A stretch of 47,942 bases of DNA from Streptomyces hygroscopicus subsp. hygroscopicus (lineage in GTDB: Bacteria; Actinomycetota; Actinomycetes; Streptomycetales; Streptomycetaceae): assembly GCF_001553455.1 (NCBI RefSeq), contig NZ_BBOX01000229.1:1-47942 (forward strand), in the 5' to 3' direction. Shown here in pieces: positions 41,261-47,942 of the stretch. Position 1 is the first letter of the stretch; each line of letters opens with the position of its first letter. The notes beneath the pieces were generated by a model. It saw nothing but the letters and a program-made list of their open reading frames with translations, did not search any database and was not told the origin of the DNA. The position numbers and the translations under genes are program-made.

Positions 41261-42561
41261 CGTGCCGCCTCCCCCTTCTGCTTCGCCTTCTTCGCCGACG
41301 CCTTCGGAACCGTCAACTCCACCTCGGTGCCCTGGCCCGGGGCCGAGATCCACTCGGCGGTCCCGCCCAGGTCGCGCAGCCGTCCCCGGATCGACAGGGC
41401 CACTCCGAGGCGGCCCTCGGCCTCCGCGTCCGCCAGCCGGCCCTCGGGGATGCCGGGGCCGTCGTCCCGTACGGTCACCATCACCGCGTCCGGCTCGTCC
41501 TCCAGCAGGATCCAGGCGCTGGCGTCCTCCCCGGCGTGGACCCGCACATTGTCCAGGGCGGCGCCGACGGCGGCGGCCAACTCCCCTGCGACGCCCGCCG
41601 GGAGGAGCACCGGAGCACCCGGTTCGGAGAAGGTGACCCGGGAGCCCGCGTGCGGTGCCAGCAGCGCCCGCAGATCGCAGGGCCCGCCGTCGGAGCGCTC
41701 GGGGCCGGGCGGACAGGGCGGGGCCGACGCGCCCGAGGCGTCCGGGAGGCCCCCGAGGTCCGGTGCGGTGTCCGGCCCGCCCGCGCCGTCCACCCCGCGC
41801 GGCGGGGTCACCAGCCCGGTGGAGACCAGGGTGCGCAGCGCGACCTCCTGCTCCCCCGCCATCCGGCCCAGTTCGGCCGCCTCGCCGCCGATCTCGGCGC
41901 CGCGCCGCTGCACCATGGCGAGCACCTGGAGCACGCTGTCGTGAATGTCGCGGGCCAGCCGCTCCCGCTCCCGGGTCGCCGCCTCGATGCGCAGCGCGCG
42001 GGCGAGGGTACGCTCACTGGCGCGGGCCACCTCGACCACATAGCCGATGGCCACGCTCGCCACCCACACCAGCATCAGCATATGGATGGTGTCCTGGGCG
42101 AACCTGCCGCGCTCGATCACATTGGCGGCGCACACCACGGCGGAGGCCCAGGCGCCCCAGCGCCAGCCGCCCTTGATCGCGAAGCCGAGGACCGCGCCCA
42201 TCGTCCATATGGACGGCAGGGTGGGCGTACCGTCGGCGATCCGGTCGTGGTTGTCCACCAGCGGGGTGAGCAGGATGCCGGCCACCGCGATGCCGAGGTC
42301 GCCGACGAGGAACCGCCGGGTGCAGCGCTCGGCCGAGCAGACCATCCGGAAGGTGAGCGCCGTCCACAGCGTCAGCACCGCCATGTAGACGACGGCGCCC
42401 AGCGGATGGTCGTAGTCGTCGTAGGAATAGACGCACAGGCCGAGCGCGTAGAGCAGGGTGAGCACCCGATAGACGGTCAGCGCCTGCCACAACGGCTGTT
42501 CGACCGACATGCGCACCACACGTTCGCCTCCGGCGCGCGCACGCCTGGACCGCTCCGTCAA
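41257..42561 (-). CDS. macS: Sensor histidine kinase MacS
   Basis: A 434-residue sensor of the NarX/DesK (HisKA_3) type. About five or six membrane helices (residues about 30-165) are followed by the dimerisation motif ERERLARDIHDSVLQVLAMV (phosphoacceptor His) and an ATPase domain with DDGPGIPEGR, EGRLGVALSIRGRLRDLGG and GQGTEVELTVP. The linker after the HisKA box has a Gly/Pro/Asp-rich insertion. The TTG at 42561 behind GGGGGGACG is taken as the start; ATG 42510 is an alternative. It ends within the macR start, and the PlsC gene upstream ends about 28 bases away. Confidence 0.9.
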   Translation of the reverse strand: MTERSRRARAGGERVVRMSVEQPLWQALTVYRVLTLLYALGLCVYSYDDYDHPLGAVVYMAVLTLWTALTFRMVCSAERCTRRFLVGDLGIAVAGILLTPLVDNHDRIADGTPTLPSIWTMGAVLGFAIKGGWRWGAWASAVVCAANVIERGRFAQDTIHMLMLVWVASVAIGYVVEVARASERTLARALRIEAATRERERLARDIHDSVLQVLAMVQRRGAEIGGEAAELGRMAGEQEVALRTLVSTGLVTPPRGVDGAGGPDTAPDLGGLPDASGASAPPCPPGPERSDGGPCDLRALLAPHAGSRVTFSEPGAPVLLPAGVAGELAAAVGAALDNVRVHAGEDASAWILLEDEPDAVMVTVRDDGPGIPEGRLADAEAEGRLGVALSIRGRLRDLGGTAEWISAPGQGTEVELTVPKASAKKAKQKGEAAR

Positions 42562-42589
42562 CGTCCCCCCACCCCCGGTGCCGGCGCCG

Positions 42590-43330
42590 CTAGGCGCCGG
42601 GCGTGTGCTTGTCCTTCTCCTTCTCGGCCTGCTTCCGGGCCGCCTCCGCCTCCGCGATCTGCCGCTTGGCCGCGGTCGCGTAGATGTCCACGTACTCCTG
42701 GCCGGAAAGCTTCATGATCTCGTACATGACCTCGTCGGTCACCGAGCGCAGGATGAAGCGGTCGCCGTCCATGCCGTGGTAACGGCTGAAGTCCAGTGGC
42801 TTGCCGATCCTGATACCGGGCCGCATCAGCTTCGGCATGACCTTGCCGGGGGGCTGGATCTTCTCGGTGTCGATCATCGCGACGGGGATCACCGGCGCGC
42901 CGGTCGCGAGCGCGACCCGGGCCAGACCGCCCGGCTTGCCCCGGTAGAGCCGCCCGTCGGGCGAGCGGGTGCCCTCGGGGTAGATGCCGAACAGCTCACC
43001 ACGCTTGATCACCTCGATGCCCGCCTTGATGGCGGCCTCGCCGGCGCCGCGCGAGCCGGAGCGGTCCACCGGGAGCTGCCCGACGCCCTTGAAGAAGGCC
43101 GCCGTCAGCCGCCCCTTGACCCCGGGGGTGGTGAAGTACTCCTGTTTGGCGATGAAGGTGACCTTCCGGTCGAGCACCGCGGGCAGGAAGAAGGAGTCGG
43201 AGAAGGAGAGGTGGTTGCTCGCGAGGATGGCCGGACCCTCGGCGGGGATGTTCTCCAACCCTTCCACCCAGGGCCGGAAGGTGAGCTTCAACGCGCCACC
43301 CACCGACAGCTTCATAGCGCTGTAGAACAA
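42590..43330 (-). CDS. 1-acyl-sn-glycerol-3-phosphate acyltransferase (PlsC family)
   Basis: A 246-residue membrane-associated acyltransferase with motif I NHLSFSD (expected His and Asp), motif III FGIYPEGTRSPDG, and motif IV VIPVAMI. It transfers acyl groups to lysophosphatidate or a related acceptor. The start is TTG at 43330, since AGGAGG lies six bases upstream, whereas the ATG at 43315 would be too far. A Lys/Glu-rich tail closes the protein. Probably the first gene of the plsC-macS-macR transcript. Confidence 0.92.
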   Translation of the reverse strand: MFYSAMKLSVGGALKLTFRPWVEGLENIPAEGPAILASNHLSFSDSFFLPAVLDRKVTFIAKQEYFTTPGVKGRLTAAFFKGVGQLPVDRSGSRGAGEAAIKAGIEVIKRGELFGIYPEGTRSPDGRLYRGKPGGLARVALATGAPVIPVAMIDTEKIQPPGKVMPKLMRPGIRIGKPLDFSRYHGMDGDRFILRSVTDEVMYEIMKLSGQEYVDIYATAAKRQIAEAEAARKQAEKEKDKHTPGA

Positions 43331-43441
43331 CCGGGACCTCCTGTATCCGACGAGGAGACCTTAACCTGCCTACCCCCTGTGCGGCGCGCCGCGTACGCTG
43401 AGGACCTCGATGCCCACTTCCCCAGTGAACGGAGATCCGTG

Positions 43442-44257
43442 GTGCCGCTCCTGCCCGGAGCCGAGCCGTTCCGCCACGACGGCGGAGAGATCGGCGTCCT
43501 CGTCTGTCACGGCTTCACCGGTTCCCCGCAGTCCGTGCGGCCCTGGGCCGACCATCTGGCGGCCCGCGGTCTGACCGTCTCCCTGCCGCTGCTCCCCGGC
43601 CATGGCACCCGCTGGCAGGATCTCGCCGTCACCGGCTGGCAGGACTGGTACGCGGAGGTGGACCGCGAGCTGCGGACGCTGACCAGGACGTGCGAGCGGG
43701 TGTTCGTCTGCGGTCTGTCGATGGGCGGGGCGCTCGCGCTGCGGCTGGCCGCCCAGCACGGCGCGGCGATCAGCGGCCTCGCCCTGGTCAATCCGGCCAA
43801 CAAGGTGCACGATCCGCTGGCGGTGGCGCTGCCGGTGCTGCGCCATCTGGTGCCCTCGGTGAAGGGCATCGTGAGCGACATCGCCAAGCCGGGGGCGCGG
43901 GAGTCGGGCTACGAGCGGATCCCGCTGCACGCCGTGCACTCGATGCGCCGGCTGCTGAGCGTCGTCGACGCGGAGCTGCCGCAGGTGACCCAGCCGCTGC
44001 TGGTGATGCACAGCCCCCAGGACCATGTGGTGCCGCCGGCCGACTCCGAGCGCATCCTGAGCCAGGTCTCCTCGCGGGACATCACCGAGCGGCTGCTGGA
44101 GCGCAGCTATCACGTGGCGACCCTGGACCACGACGCGGAGTTCATCTTCGAGCAGACGGACACGTTCATCACCCGGCTGACGGCGGGTATGGGTGAAGAC
44201 ACCCGGACCGGCCTCGGGAAGGGCAGCGGAAAGGAGGGGGCGGCGGCCAGTGGCTGA
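43442..44257 (+). CDS. Alpha/beta hydrolase (carboxylesterase/monoacylglycerol lipase type)
   Basis: A 271-residue esterase: oxyanion-hole region VLVCHGFTGSPQS, LLPGHGTRWQDLA, nucleophile GLSMGG, Asp in HSPQDHVVPP, and His in SYHVATLDHD. It is close to the Est30/thermostable carboxylesterase group. GTG 43442 has GGAGA upstream; GTG 43439 is equally in frame. TACGCT at 43393 is a plausible -10. Divergent from the PlsC gene, so a joint role in lipid turnover is possible. Confidence 0.92.
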   Translation: MPLLPGAEPFRHDGGEIGVLVCHGFTGSPQSVRPWADHLAARGLTVSLPLLPGHGTRWQDLAVTGWQDWYAEVDRELRTLTRTCERVFVCGLSMGGALALRLAAQHGAAISGLALVNPANKVHDPLAVALPVLRHLVPSVKGIVSDIAKPGARESGYERIPLHAVHSMRRLLSVVDAELPQVTQPLLVMHSPQDHVVPPADSERILSQVSSRDITERLLERSYHVATLDHDAEFIFEQTDTFITRLTAGMGEDTRTGLGKGSGKEGAAASG

Positions 44258-44948
44258 GCGCGACTCGAATGAGAACGAGGCGGACGCGCGGCGTGATGAC
44301 GACGCCGCCTTCGCCGCGATCGTCGCCGCGTACGGGGAGGAGCCTCAGGACCCGCCGGGCGCCGAGCGGTGGCCCGCCGCCGAGAACCTCGACGAGGAGT
44401 GGGGCCGGGACCGCCGGTCCGCGACGACTGACGGTGACACGGGCACGGACACCGGCACAGGTACCGGCAAAGGCGTCGGCACCGGCACCGGCAAAGGCAC
44501 CGGCACCGACGCCTCGGACGACGCCCCCGGTGACGGCGACGCGGTCGGCGAGGCGGCGACGGCGGCGACGGGCGGTCTGACCAAGCCCGACAAGACCGAC
44601 AAGCCGGTCGGGAGCTTCATCGTCTACGGCCCCGGCGTGGGCCCCCGCGACTGGGAGCCCGCCGAGCCGTCCGAGGACGACTTCGACGAGACCGACGAGG
44701 GCCATTTCGTCCCGCCCGAGCCGCCCCCGCTCCCCGAGTCGGACACCACCTCCCGCTTCGCCTGGCTGGGCGTGCTGGGCGGACCGCTGCTGCTGCTCGG
44801 CGTGGTGGTGTTCCAGGTGGAGATGACCTGGTGGATCACGACCCTGGGGGTCGGGGGTTTCCTGGGCGGCTTCCTCACGCTGGTGCTGCGGATGAAGGAC
44901 GACGACGAGGACGAGGACGACGACCCGGGGCGCGGCGCCGTCGTCTGA
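44250..44948 (+). CDS. Acidic membrane protein, hypothetical
   Basis: A 232-residue protein with a long acidic N-terminal half containing Thr-Gly/Lys repeats (TGTDTGTGTGKGVGTG), a conserved block SFIVYGPGVGPRDWEPAEPSEDDF, two membrane helices at about 172-190 and 194-214, and a poly-Asp/Glu tail. GTG 44250 sits behind AAGGAGGGGG and overlaps the esterase stop, so it is co-transcribed. The family is common in Streptomyces, but I know of no function. Confidence 0.8.
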   Translation: MAERDSNENEADARRDDDAAFAAIVAAYGEEPQDPPGAERWPAAENLDEEWGRDRRSATTDGDTGTDTGTGTGKGVGTGTGKGTGTDASDDAPGDGDAVGEAATAATGGLTKPDKTDKPVGSFIVYGPGVGPRDWEPAEPSEDDFDETDEGHFVPPEPPPLPESDTTSRFAWLGVLGGPLLLLGVVVFQVEMTWWITTLGVGGFLGGFLTLVLRMKDDDEDEDDDPGRGAVV

Positions 44949-45338
44949 CCCGGCGCCCCGGCCCCCGGCCCCCGGCCGCTGACCCGGTGCCCCGGCCCCG
45001 GGCCCGACTGCGAGCCATGGGCCGTGGGCCGACGTTCAGCAGGCGCCGGACCGCGACCCGTAGCGCCCAGCAGGCACCGGACCGTAGGTCATACGTTCAG
45101 CACGCTGCGGGCCGTGAACCGTAGTGCCCAGCACGCACCGGGCCGCGAACCGTAACAGTCAGCGAGCTTCGGGCCGTAGGTCATACCCCCGTAGGGCGTC
45201 GGGCCGCCGAGCCGTGGCGCCCAGCAGACGCCCGGCCACGGGCCGTGGCGCTCGGGACGGGCCCCCGGCCACGGACCGTGGCGTTTGCGATGGCTCCCGG
45301 CCACGGACCGTAGCGCCTGGAGGCTCCGGACGGTGGGC
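44949..45338. repeat. Intergenic repeat block with CCGTAGCGCCCAGCAGGCACC units
   Basis: About 390 bases with no gene. A unit of about 30 bases near GGGCCGTGAACCGTAGCGCCCAGC recurs at 45000-45250, and CGGCCACGGACCGTGGCG recurs at 45230-45320. Its right end abuts the stop of the EEP hydrolase gene. Confidence 0.65.
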
Positions 45339-46136
45339 TCAGACCGGGGATACGCGGGGCAGCCTGAGCGCGGCCAGGACCGGAAGGTGGTCGGTGGCCG
45401 CTGCGAGGTCCGCGTCGGCGACACCGGGCAGCCCCGCCGGAACCCCACAGCCGATGATCTCCACGCCTTCGGAGACGAAGACGGCGTCGATGCGCTGGTG
45501 CGGGTTCCCGGGGGTCCAGGTGGCCTCGCTCCCCCAGGGCTCGGTGGCCCAGCCGTCCCGCAGCTTCCCCGCGATCCGGCGGAAGGCGCGGCCCTCCGGC
45601 CGGTCGTTGATGTCACCGGCCGCGATGGCGTACGGGACGTCCAGCGCGGTCAGGTGGTCCAGCAGCATCCCGGCCTGCTCGTAGCGCTCGGCCTCGGCGA
45701 GGCTCAGATGACAGCTGACCACGCCGAGCCGGATGCCGTTGCCGTTCCCCGGCCCGCCGGTGTCCCGGTGACCGCCGCCGAAGCGCAGCACGGCGGTCGC
45801 GAAACCGCGCTGGTGCAGCCCGGGGACGCGAGGCAGCAGGGTGTCCTCGGCGTGCTCCACCTGGGCGCGCAGCGAGGTCAGGATCATCGGACCGGCGGCG
45901 GTGGCCCCGCCCGTGGTGTAGACGAGGCCGGTCTCCCGGGCCAGCCAGGCGGCGGCCTTGCGCCAGCGGAAGAAGCGCGGCGCCTCCTGGACGCAGACGA
46001 TGTCGGGGGCGCAGGCCCGGATCACCCGGGCCAGCGCCTCGCGGTCGTCGCGCATCGAGCGGACGTTGTAGCTGAGCACCCGGACCACCGCCGCGTCCGG
46101 GCCGGTGGTGGATCCTGGCAGGTCCGCGAGCGGCAC
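45339..46136 (-). CDS. Endonuclease/exonuclease/phosphatase (EEP) family hydrolase
   Basis: A 265-residue protein of the EEP metal-dependent phosphodiesterase fold: VRVLSYNVRSMRDD (Asn ligand), PDIVCVQEAPRFFRW (Glu ligand), LGVVSCHLSLAEAERYEQ, IAAGDINDRPEG (Asp/Asn), and a C-terminal TDHLPVLAAL (catalytic Asp-His). The substrate may be DNA, lipid or nucleotide and cannot be told. GTG 46136 has GAGGGGGG about ten bases upstream. It follows glkA on the same strand with a short gap. Confidence 0.9.
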   Translation of the reverse strand: MPLADLPGSTTGPDAAVVRVLSYNVRSMRDDREALARVIRACAPDIVCVQEAPRFFRWRKAAAWLARETGLVYTTGGATAAGPMILTSLRAQVEHAEDTLLPRVPGLHQRGFATAVLRFGGGHRDTGGPGNGNGIRLGVVSCHLSLAEAERYEQAGMLLDHLTALDVPYAIAAGDINDRPEGRAFRRIAGKLRDGWATEPWGSEATWTPGNPHQRIDAVFVSEGVEIIGCGVPAGLPGVADADLAAATDHLPVLAALRLPRVSPV

Positions 46137-46158
46137 GATGACGGTCCCCCCTCGGCTC

Positions 46159-47100
46159 TCAGCCCTGGCGGGCCAGGTCGGCGGCACCGACCAGCCCCGC
46201 CTTGCCACCGAGCTGGGCGGCGAGCACCTGGGCGTGCGGACGCCACTGGTTGCCGACCAGCCAGCGCCGGAAGGACTTGCGGATCGGCTCCAGGACGAGA
46301 TCGCCCTCGTCGGAGACCCCGCCGCCGACGATGAACGCCGAGGGGTCGAAGAGCGAGGCGAGGTCGGCGAGCCCGGCCCCGGCCCAGCGAGCCAGCTCGC
46401 GGAAGGAGTCGATGGCGACGGGGTCGCCCTGGCGGGCGGCGTCGCTGATGTGCTTGCCCTCGATGCCCTCGGGGGTGCCGTCGCCGAGGCCCAGCAGGAC
46501 CGTGGCGTTCTCCGGGGTGGCAGCGGCGCGCTGCCTGGCGTAGCGGACCAGGGCCCGGCCGGAGGCGTACTGCTCCCAGCAGCCCTGGCTGCCGCAGCCG
46601 CACAGCAGACCGTCCGGGACGACCCTGATGTGGCCGAACTCGGCGGCGACGCCGAACCGGCCGCGGTGCAGCTTGCCGCCGATGATGATGCCGCCGCCCA
46701 GGCCGGTGCCGAGGGTGATGCACACGACGTCGTCATGGCCGACCCCGGCGCCGAAGCGGTACTCGCCCCACGCGGCGGCGTTCGCGTCGTTCTCCACCAC
46801 GACGGGCAGGCCGACGCGCTGCTCGACCTTGTCCTTGAGCGCCTCGTGCCGCCAGTTGATGTTGGGCGCGAAGAGCACGGTGGCGCGCTTGTCGTCGACA
46901 TAACCGGCGGCGCCGATGCCGACGGCCTCGATGTCGTGTCCCTCGCTCACGATGCGCACCGCGTCGGCGATGGCGTCGACGACCCCCTCGGGAGTCTGCG
47001 GGGTCGAAACCTTGCTCGTCTCGAGAATCGTGCCCTCTTCGTCGACCACACCGGCCGCGATTTTCGTACCGCCGATGTCGACGCCGATGGTGAGTCCCAT
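46159..47100 (-). CDS. glkA: ROK-family glucokinase
   Basis: Phosphorylates glucose with ATP; in S. coelicolor GlkA is also central to carbon catabolite repression. The 313-residue protein has the N-terminal phosphate motif GVDIGGTKIAAGVVD, the sugar site VVVENDANAAAWGE, ITLGTGLGGGII, EFGHIRV, the ROK zinc motif CGCGSQGCWE, and the adenosine motif FIVGGGVSDEGD. ATG 47100 follows GAGGGA. Confidence 0.97.
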   Translation of the reverse strand: MGLTIGVDIGGTKIAAGVVDEEGTILETSKVSTPQTPEGVVDAIADAVRIVSEGHDIEAVGIGAAGYVDDKRATVLFAPNINWRHEALKDKVEQRVGLPVVVENDANAAAWGEYRFGAGVGHDDVVCITLGTGLGGGIIIGGKLHRGRFGVAAEFGHIRVVPDGLLCGCGSQGCWEQYASGRALVRYARQRAAATPENATVLLGLGDGTPEGIEGKHISDAARQGDPVAIDSFRELARWAGAGLADLASLFDPSAFIVGGGVSDEGDLVLEPIRKSFRRWLVGNQWRPHAQVLAAQLGGKAGLVGAADLARQG

Positions 47101-47156
47101 GAGTCCCTCAGTTATTTGGTCGAACCCCGCCGAGGCTAACGGTACCGGAGGAGCGC

Positions 47157-47630
47157 TCAATCGAGGTCGATGTGTTCACTACTCGAACTCTCGCCCTCAT
47201 CGCCAGGGCCCTTGGGACGGTCGTCGGCGCCCCGGGTCCAGCGCCGCTCCTGACCGGCCACGGCGGCGCGATAGGCGGCGAGCAGCTCGGATCCAGCGCC
47301 GGCCAGGTGCTCGAACACATCCGGATTGCGCTCGATGACCGGCTCCACGGCTGCCTTCGCCTGTGCGATCAATTGTTGTACGGCCCCCTGAACCGCCGTA
47401 CCGGCGATCGGCGTCTGGATCCCCGCGACCTTGTCGGCGAGCGCGTCGGCCAGCTTGAGGAACTCCTCGGCGACGCTCCCCGGTTCCTCGGCGGACTGCC
47501 GGGCCCGCCGCCGGGCCCGCTCGGCGGCGAGGTCCTCGGCACAGGCCCGCTCCCAGGCGTCGGGATCGATCTCGGTGACCGGCACCTCGGTGTCCGGGGG
47601 CTCTGCGGGGCGCTCGGTGGCATCGCTCAT
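47157..47630 (-). CDS. DUF5304 protein
   Basis: A 157-residue acidic protein: IDPDAWERACAEDLAAERARRRAR, then an amphipathic helical part (SVAEEFLKLADALADKVAG... to AGAGSELLAAYRAAVAG) and a Ser/Glu/Asp tail. It matches the Streptomyces DUF5304 family as I recall it; function unknown. ATG 47630 follows AGGAG. It lies between glkA and the ArsA-like gene on the same strand, as in other Streptomyces. Confidence 0.85.
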   Translation of the reverse strand: MSDATERPAEPPDTEVPVTEIDPDAWERACAEDLAAERARRRARQSAEEPGSVAEEFLKLADALADKVAGIQTPIAGTAVQGAVQQLIAQAKAAVEPVIERNPDVFEHLAGAGSELLAAYRAAVAGQERRWTRGADDRPKGPGDEGESSSSEHIDLD

Positions 47631-47748
47631 GGCGAACTCCTGCGGCGGGATGCTGGCTGCCCGTGTGTTCATCCGGGCTTGTGACCGACGTTACCCGAAG
47701 GAGCGGGGCGGGGTCAGAGCCCGGGACCCGCCGGAGGCGGCGCCGGGT

Positions 47749-47942
47749 TCACAGCCGCTTCGGCCACAGGTCCGGGTCCGGGGTGAAGCGGACCTGGAGC
47801 CATCCCTCGCGCAGCCCGGCGCCGGAGACGGTGCAGCGGCGCAGGGCGGACGGCAGCGGCAGCACCCGGTGGAACGGGCCGACGGTGACGATCAGTTCAT
47901 CGCCCCGGCGCACCAGCCCGAGCCCGTCGCGGTCGGCGCCGG
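47749..47942 (-). CDS. ArsA-like ATPase, C-terminal end only
   Basis: The last 64 residues of a gene that begins outside the window. The text LGLVRRGDELIVTVGPF followed by RVLPLPSALRRCTVSGAGL and LQVRFTPDPDLWPKRL is the small beta-sandwich (HSP20-like) domain found at the end of actinobacterial ArsA/Get3-type ATPases. The ATPase motifs are not visible here, so the assignment rests on this domain and the usual neighbourhood (DUF5304, glkA). Confidence 0.75.
   Translation of the reverse strand, partial: GADRDGLGLVRRGDELIVTVGPFHRVLPLPSALRRCTVSGAGLREGWLQVRFTPDPDLWPKRL

Noticed and set aside
1..47942. tRNA, rRNA, insertion sequences, integrases or att sites
   Set aside because: None recognised on either strand. 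The lower-GC insert at 28.0-30.6 kb has no visible integrase or flanking direct repeats.

Overview
The window comes from a Streptomyces chromosome. GC is very high, genes are joined by ATGA/GTGA overlaps, GTG/TTG starts are common, and the gene order matches what I recall of the S. coelicolor core segment running from the edge of the division/cell-wall (dcw) cluster to glkA. Most of it is conserved core. The non-core parts are an A+T-richer insert at about 28.0-30.6 kb, strain-type repeat arrays in many intergenic spacers, and low-complexity expansions inside several genes.

Layout. 1-1625 (minus): ftsL (cut by the window edge) and rsmH, the left end of dcw. 2036-7666 (plus): a beta-carbonic anhydrase, then a tightly coupled MoxR ATPase / DUF58 / TgpA-like transglutaminase operon closed by a 20-bp-stem terminator. 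8242-10756 (minus): DUF3040 membrane protein, SAM methyltransferase, SAV_6107-type HEPN protein. 10950-14744 (plus): an export-type operon of a degenerate ABC ATPase with a 14-fold Arg-Pro-Glu tail, a YhgE/Pip membrane protein and a TetR regulator, behind a TetR-like palindrome. 15316-16872: a CrtI-like FAD oxidoreductase. 17027-20768 (minus): membrane protein with a Tyr/Gln/Gly-rich tail, metF, thiE, Rv2175c-family DNA-binding protein. 20871-25213: an FAD reductase and, divergently, a TPP riboswitch with thiO-thiS-thiG. 25412-27882: an SRPBCC protein and a four-PASTA Ser/Thr kinase. 28070-30636: the lower-GC insert, with a 42-codon ORF, a WXG100-like/DUF1023 alpha/beta hydrolase and a lipoprotein. 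30694-33911: endonuclease IV, a His-rich DUF4396 protein under a CsoR-like box, a sulfite-oxidase-fold protein, bacterioferritin and its ferredoxin (iron box). 34046-39036: class II DAHP synthase, a Uma2 nuclease-fold protein, a small exported protein, and a fused anthranilate synthase behind a Trp-codon attenuator. 39372-43330 (minus): 6-phosphofructokinase, the MacRS two-component system, a PlsC acyltransferase. 43442-47942: an esterase, an acidic membrane protein, an EEP-family hydrolase, ROK glucokinase, DUF5304, and the tail of an ArsA-like ATPase.

How parts work together. Aromatic amino-acid supply is represented by DAHP synthase and the attenuated anthranilate synthase, thiazole synthesis by riboswitch-controlled thiO/S/G plus thiE, and iron storage and release by bfr/bfd. 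Glycolytic entry is represented by glkA and pfkA. The most interesting link is regulatory. The window encodes MacRS, and it also contains two copies of TGAGTAC-N2-GTACTCA, the motif I recall being reported for MacR. One copy lies upstream of the FAD oxidoreductase. The other lies upstream of the lower-GC hydrolase/lipoprotein module, whose hydrolase gene carries two rare TTA (bldA-type) codons. This suggests an acquired, developmentally timed surface or secreted module placed under MacRS control.

Many start codons here sit 6-7 bases after a TAnnnT hexamer with no Shine-Dalgarno sequence, which suggests leaderless transcripts (metF, FAD reductase, PASTA kinase, DAHP synthase, Uma2, FAD oxidoreductase, trp leader). 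All functional calls rest on motif recognition from the sequence; no database search was possible.
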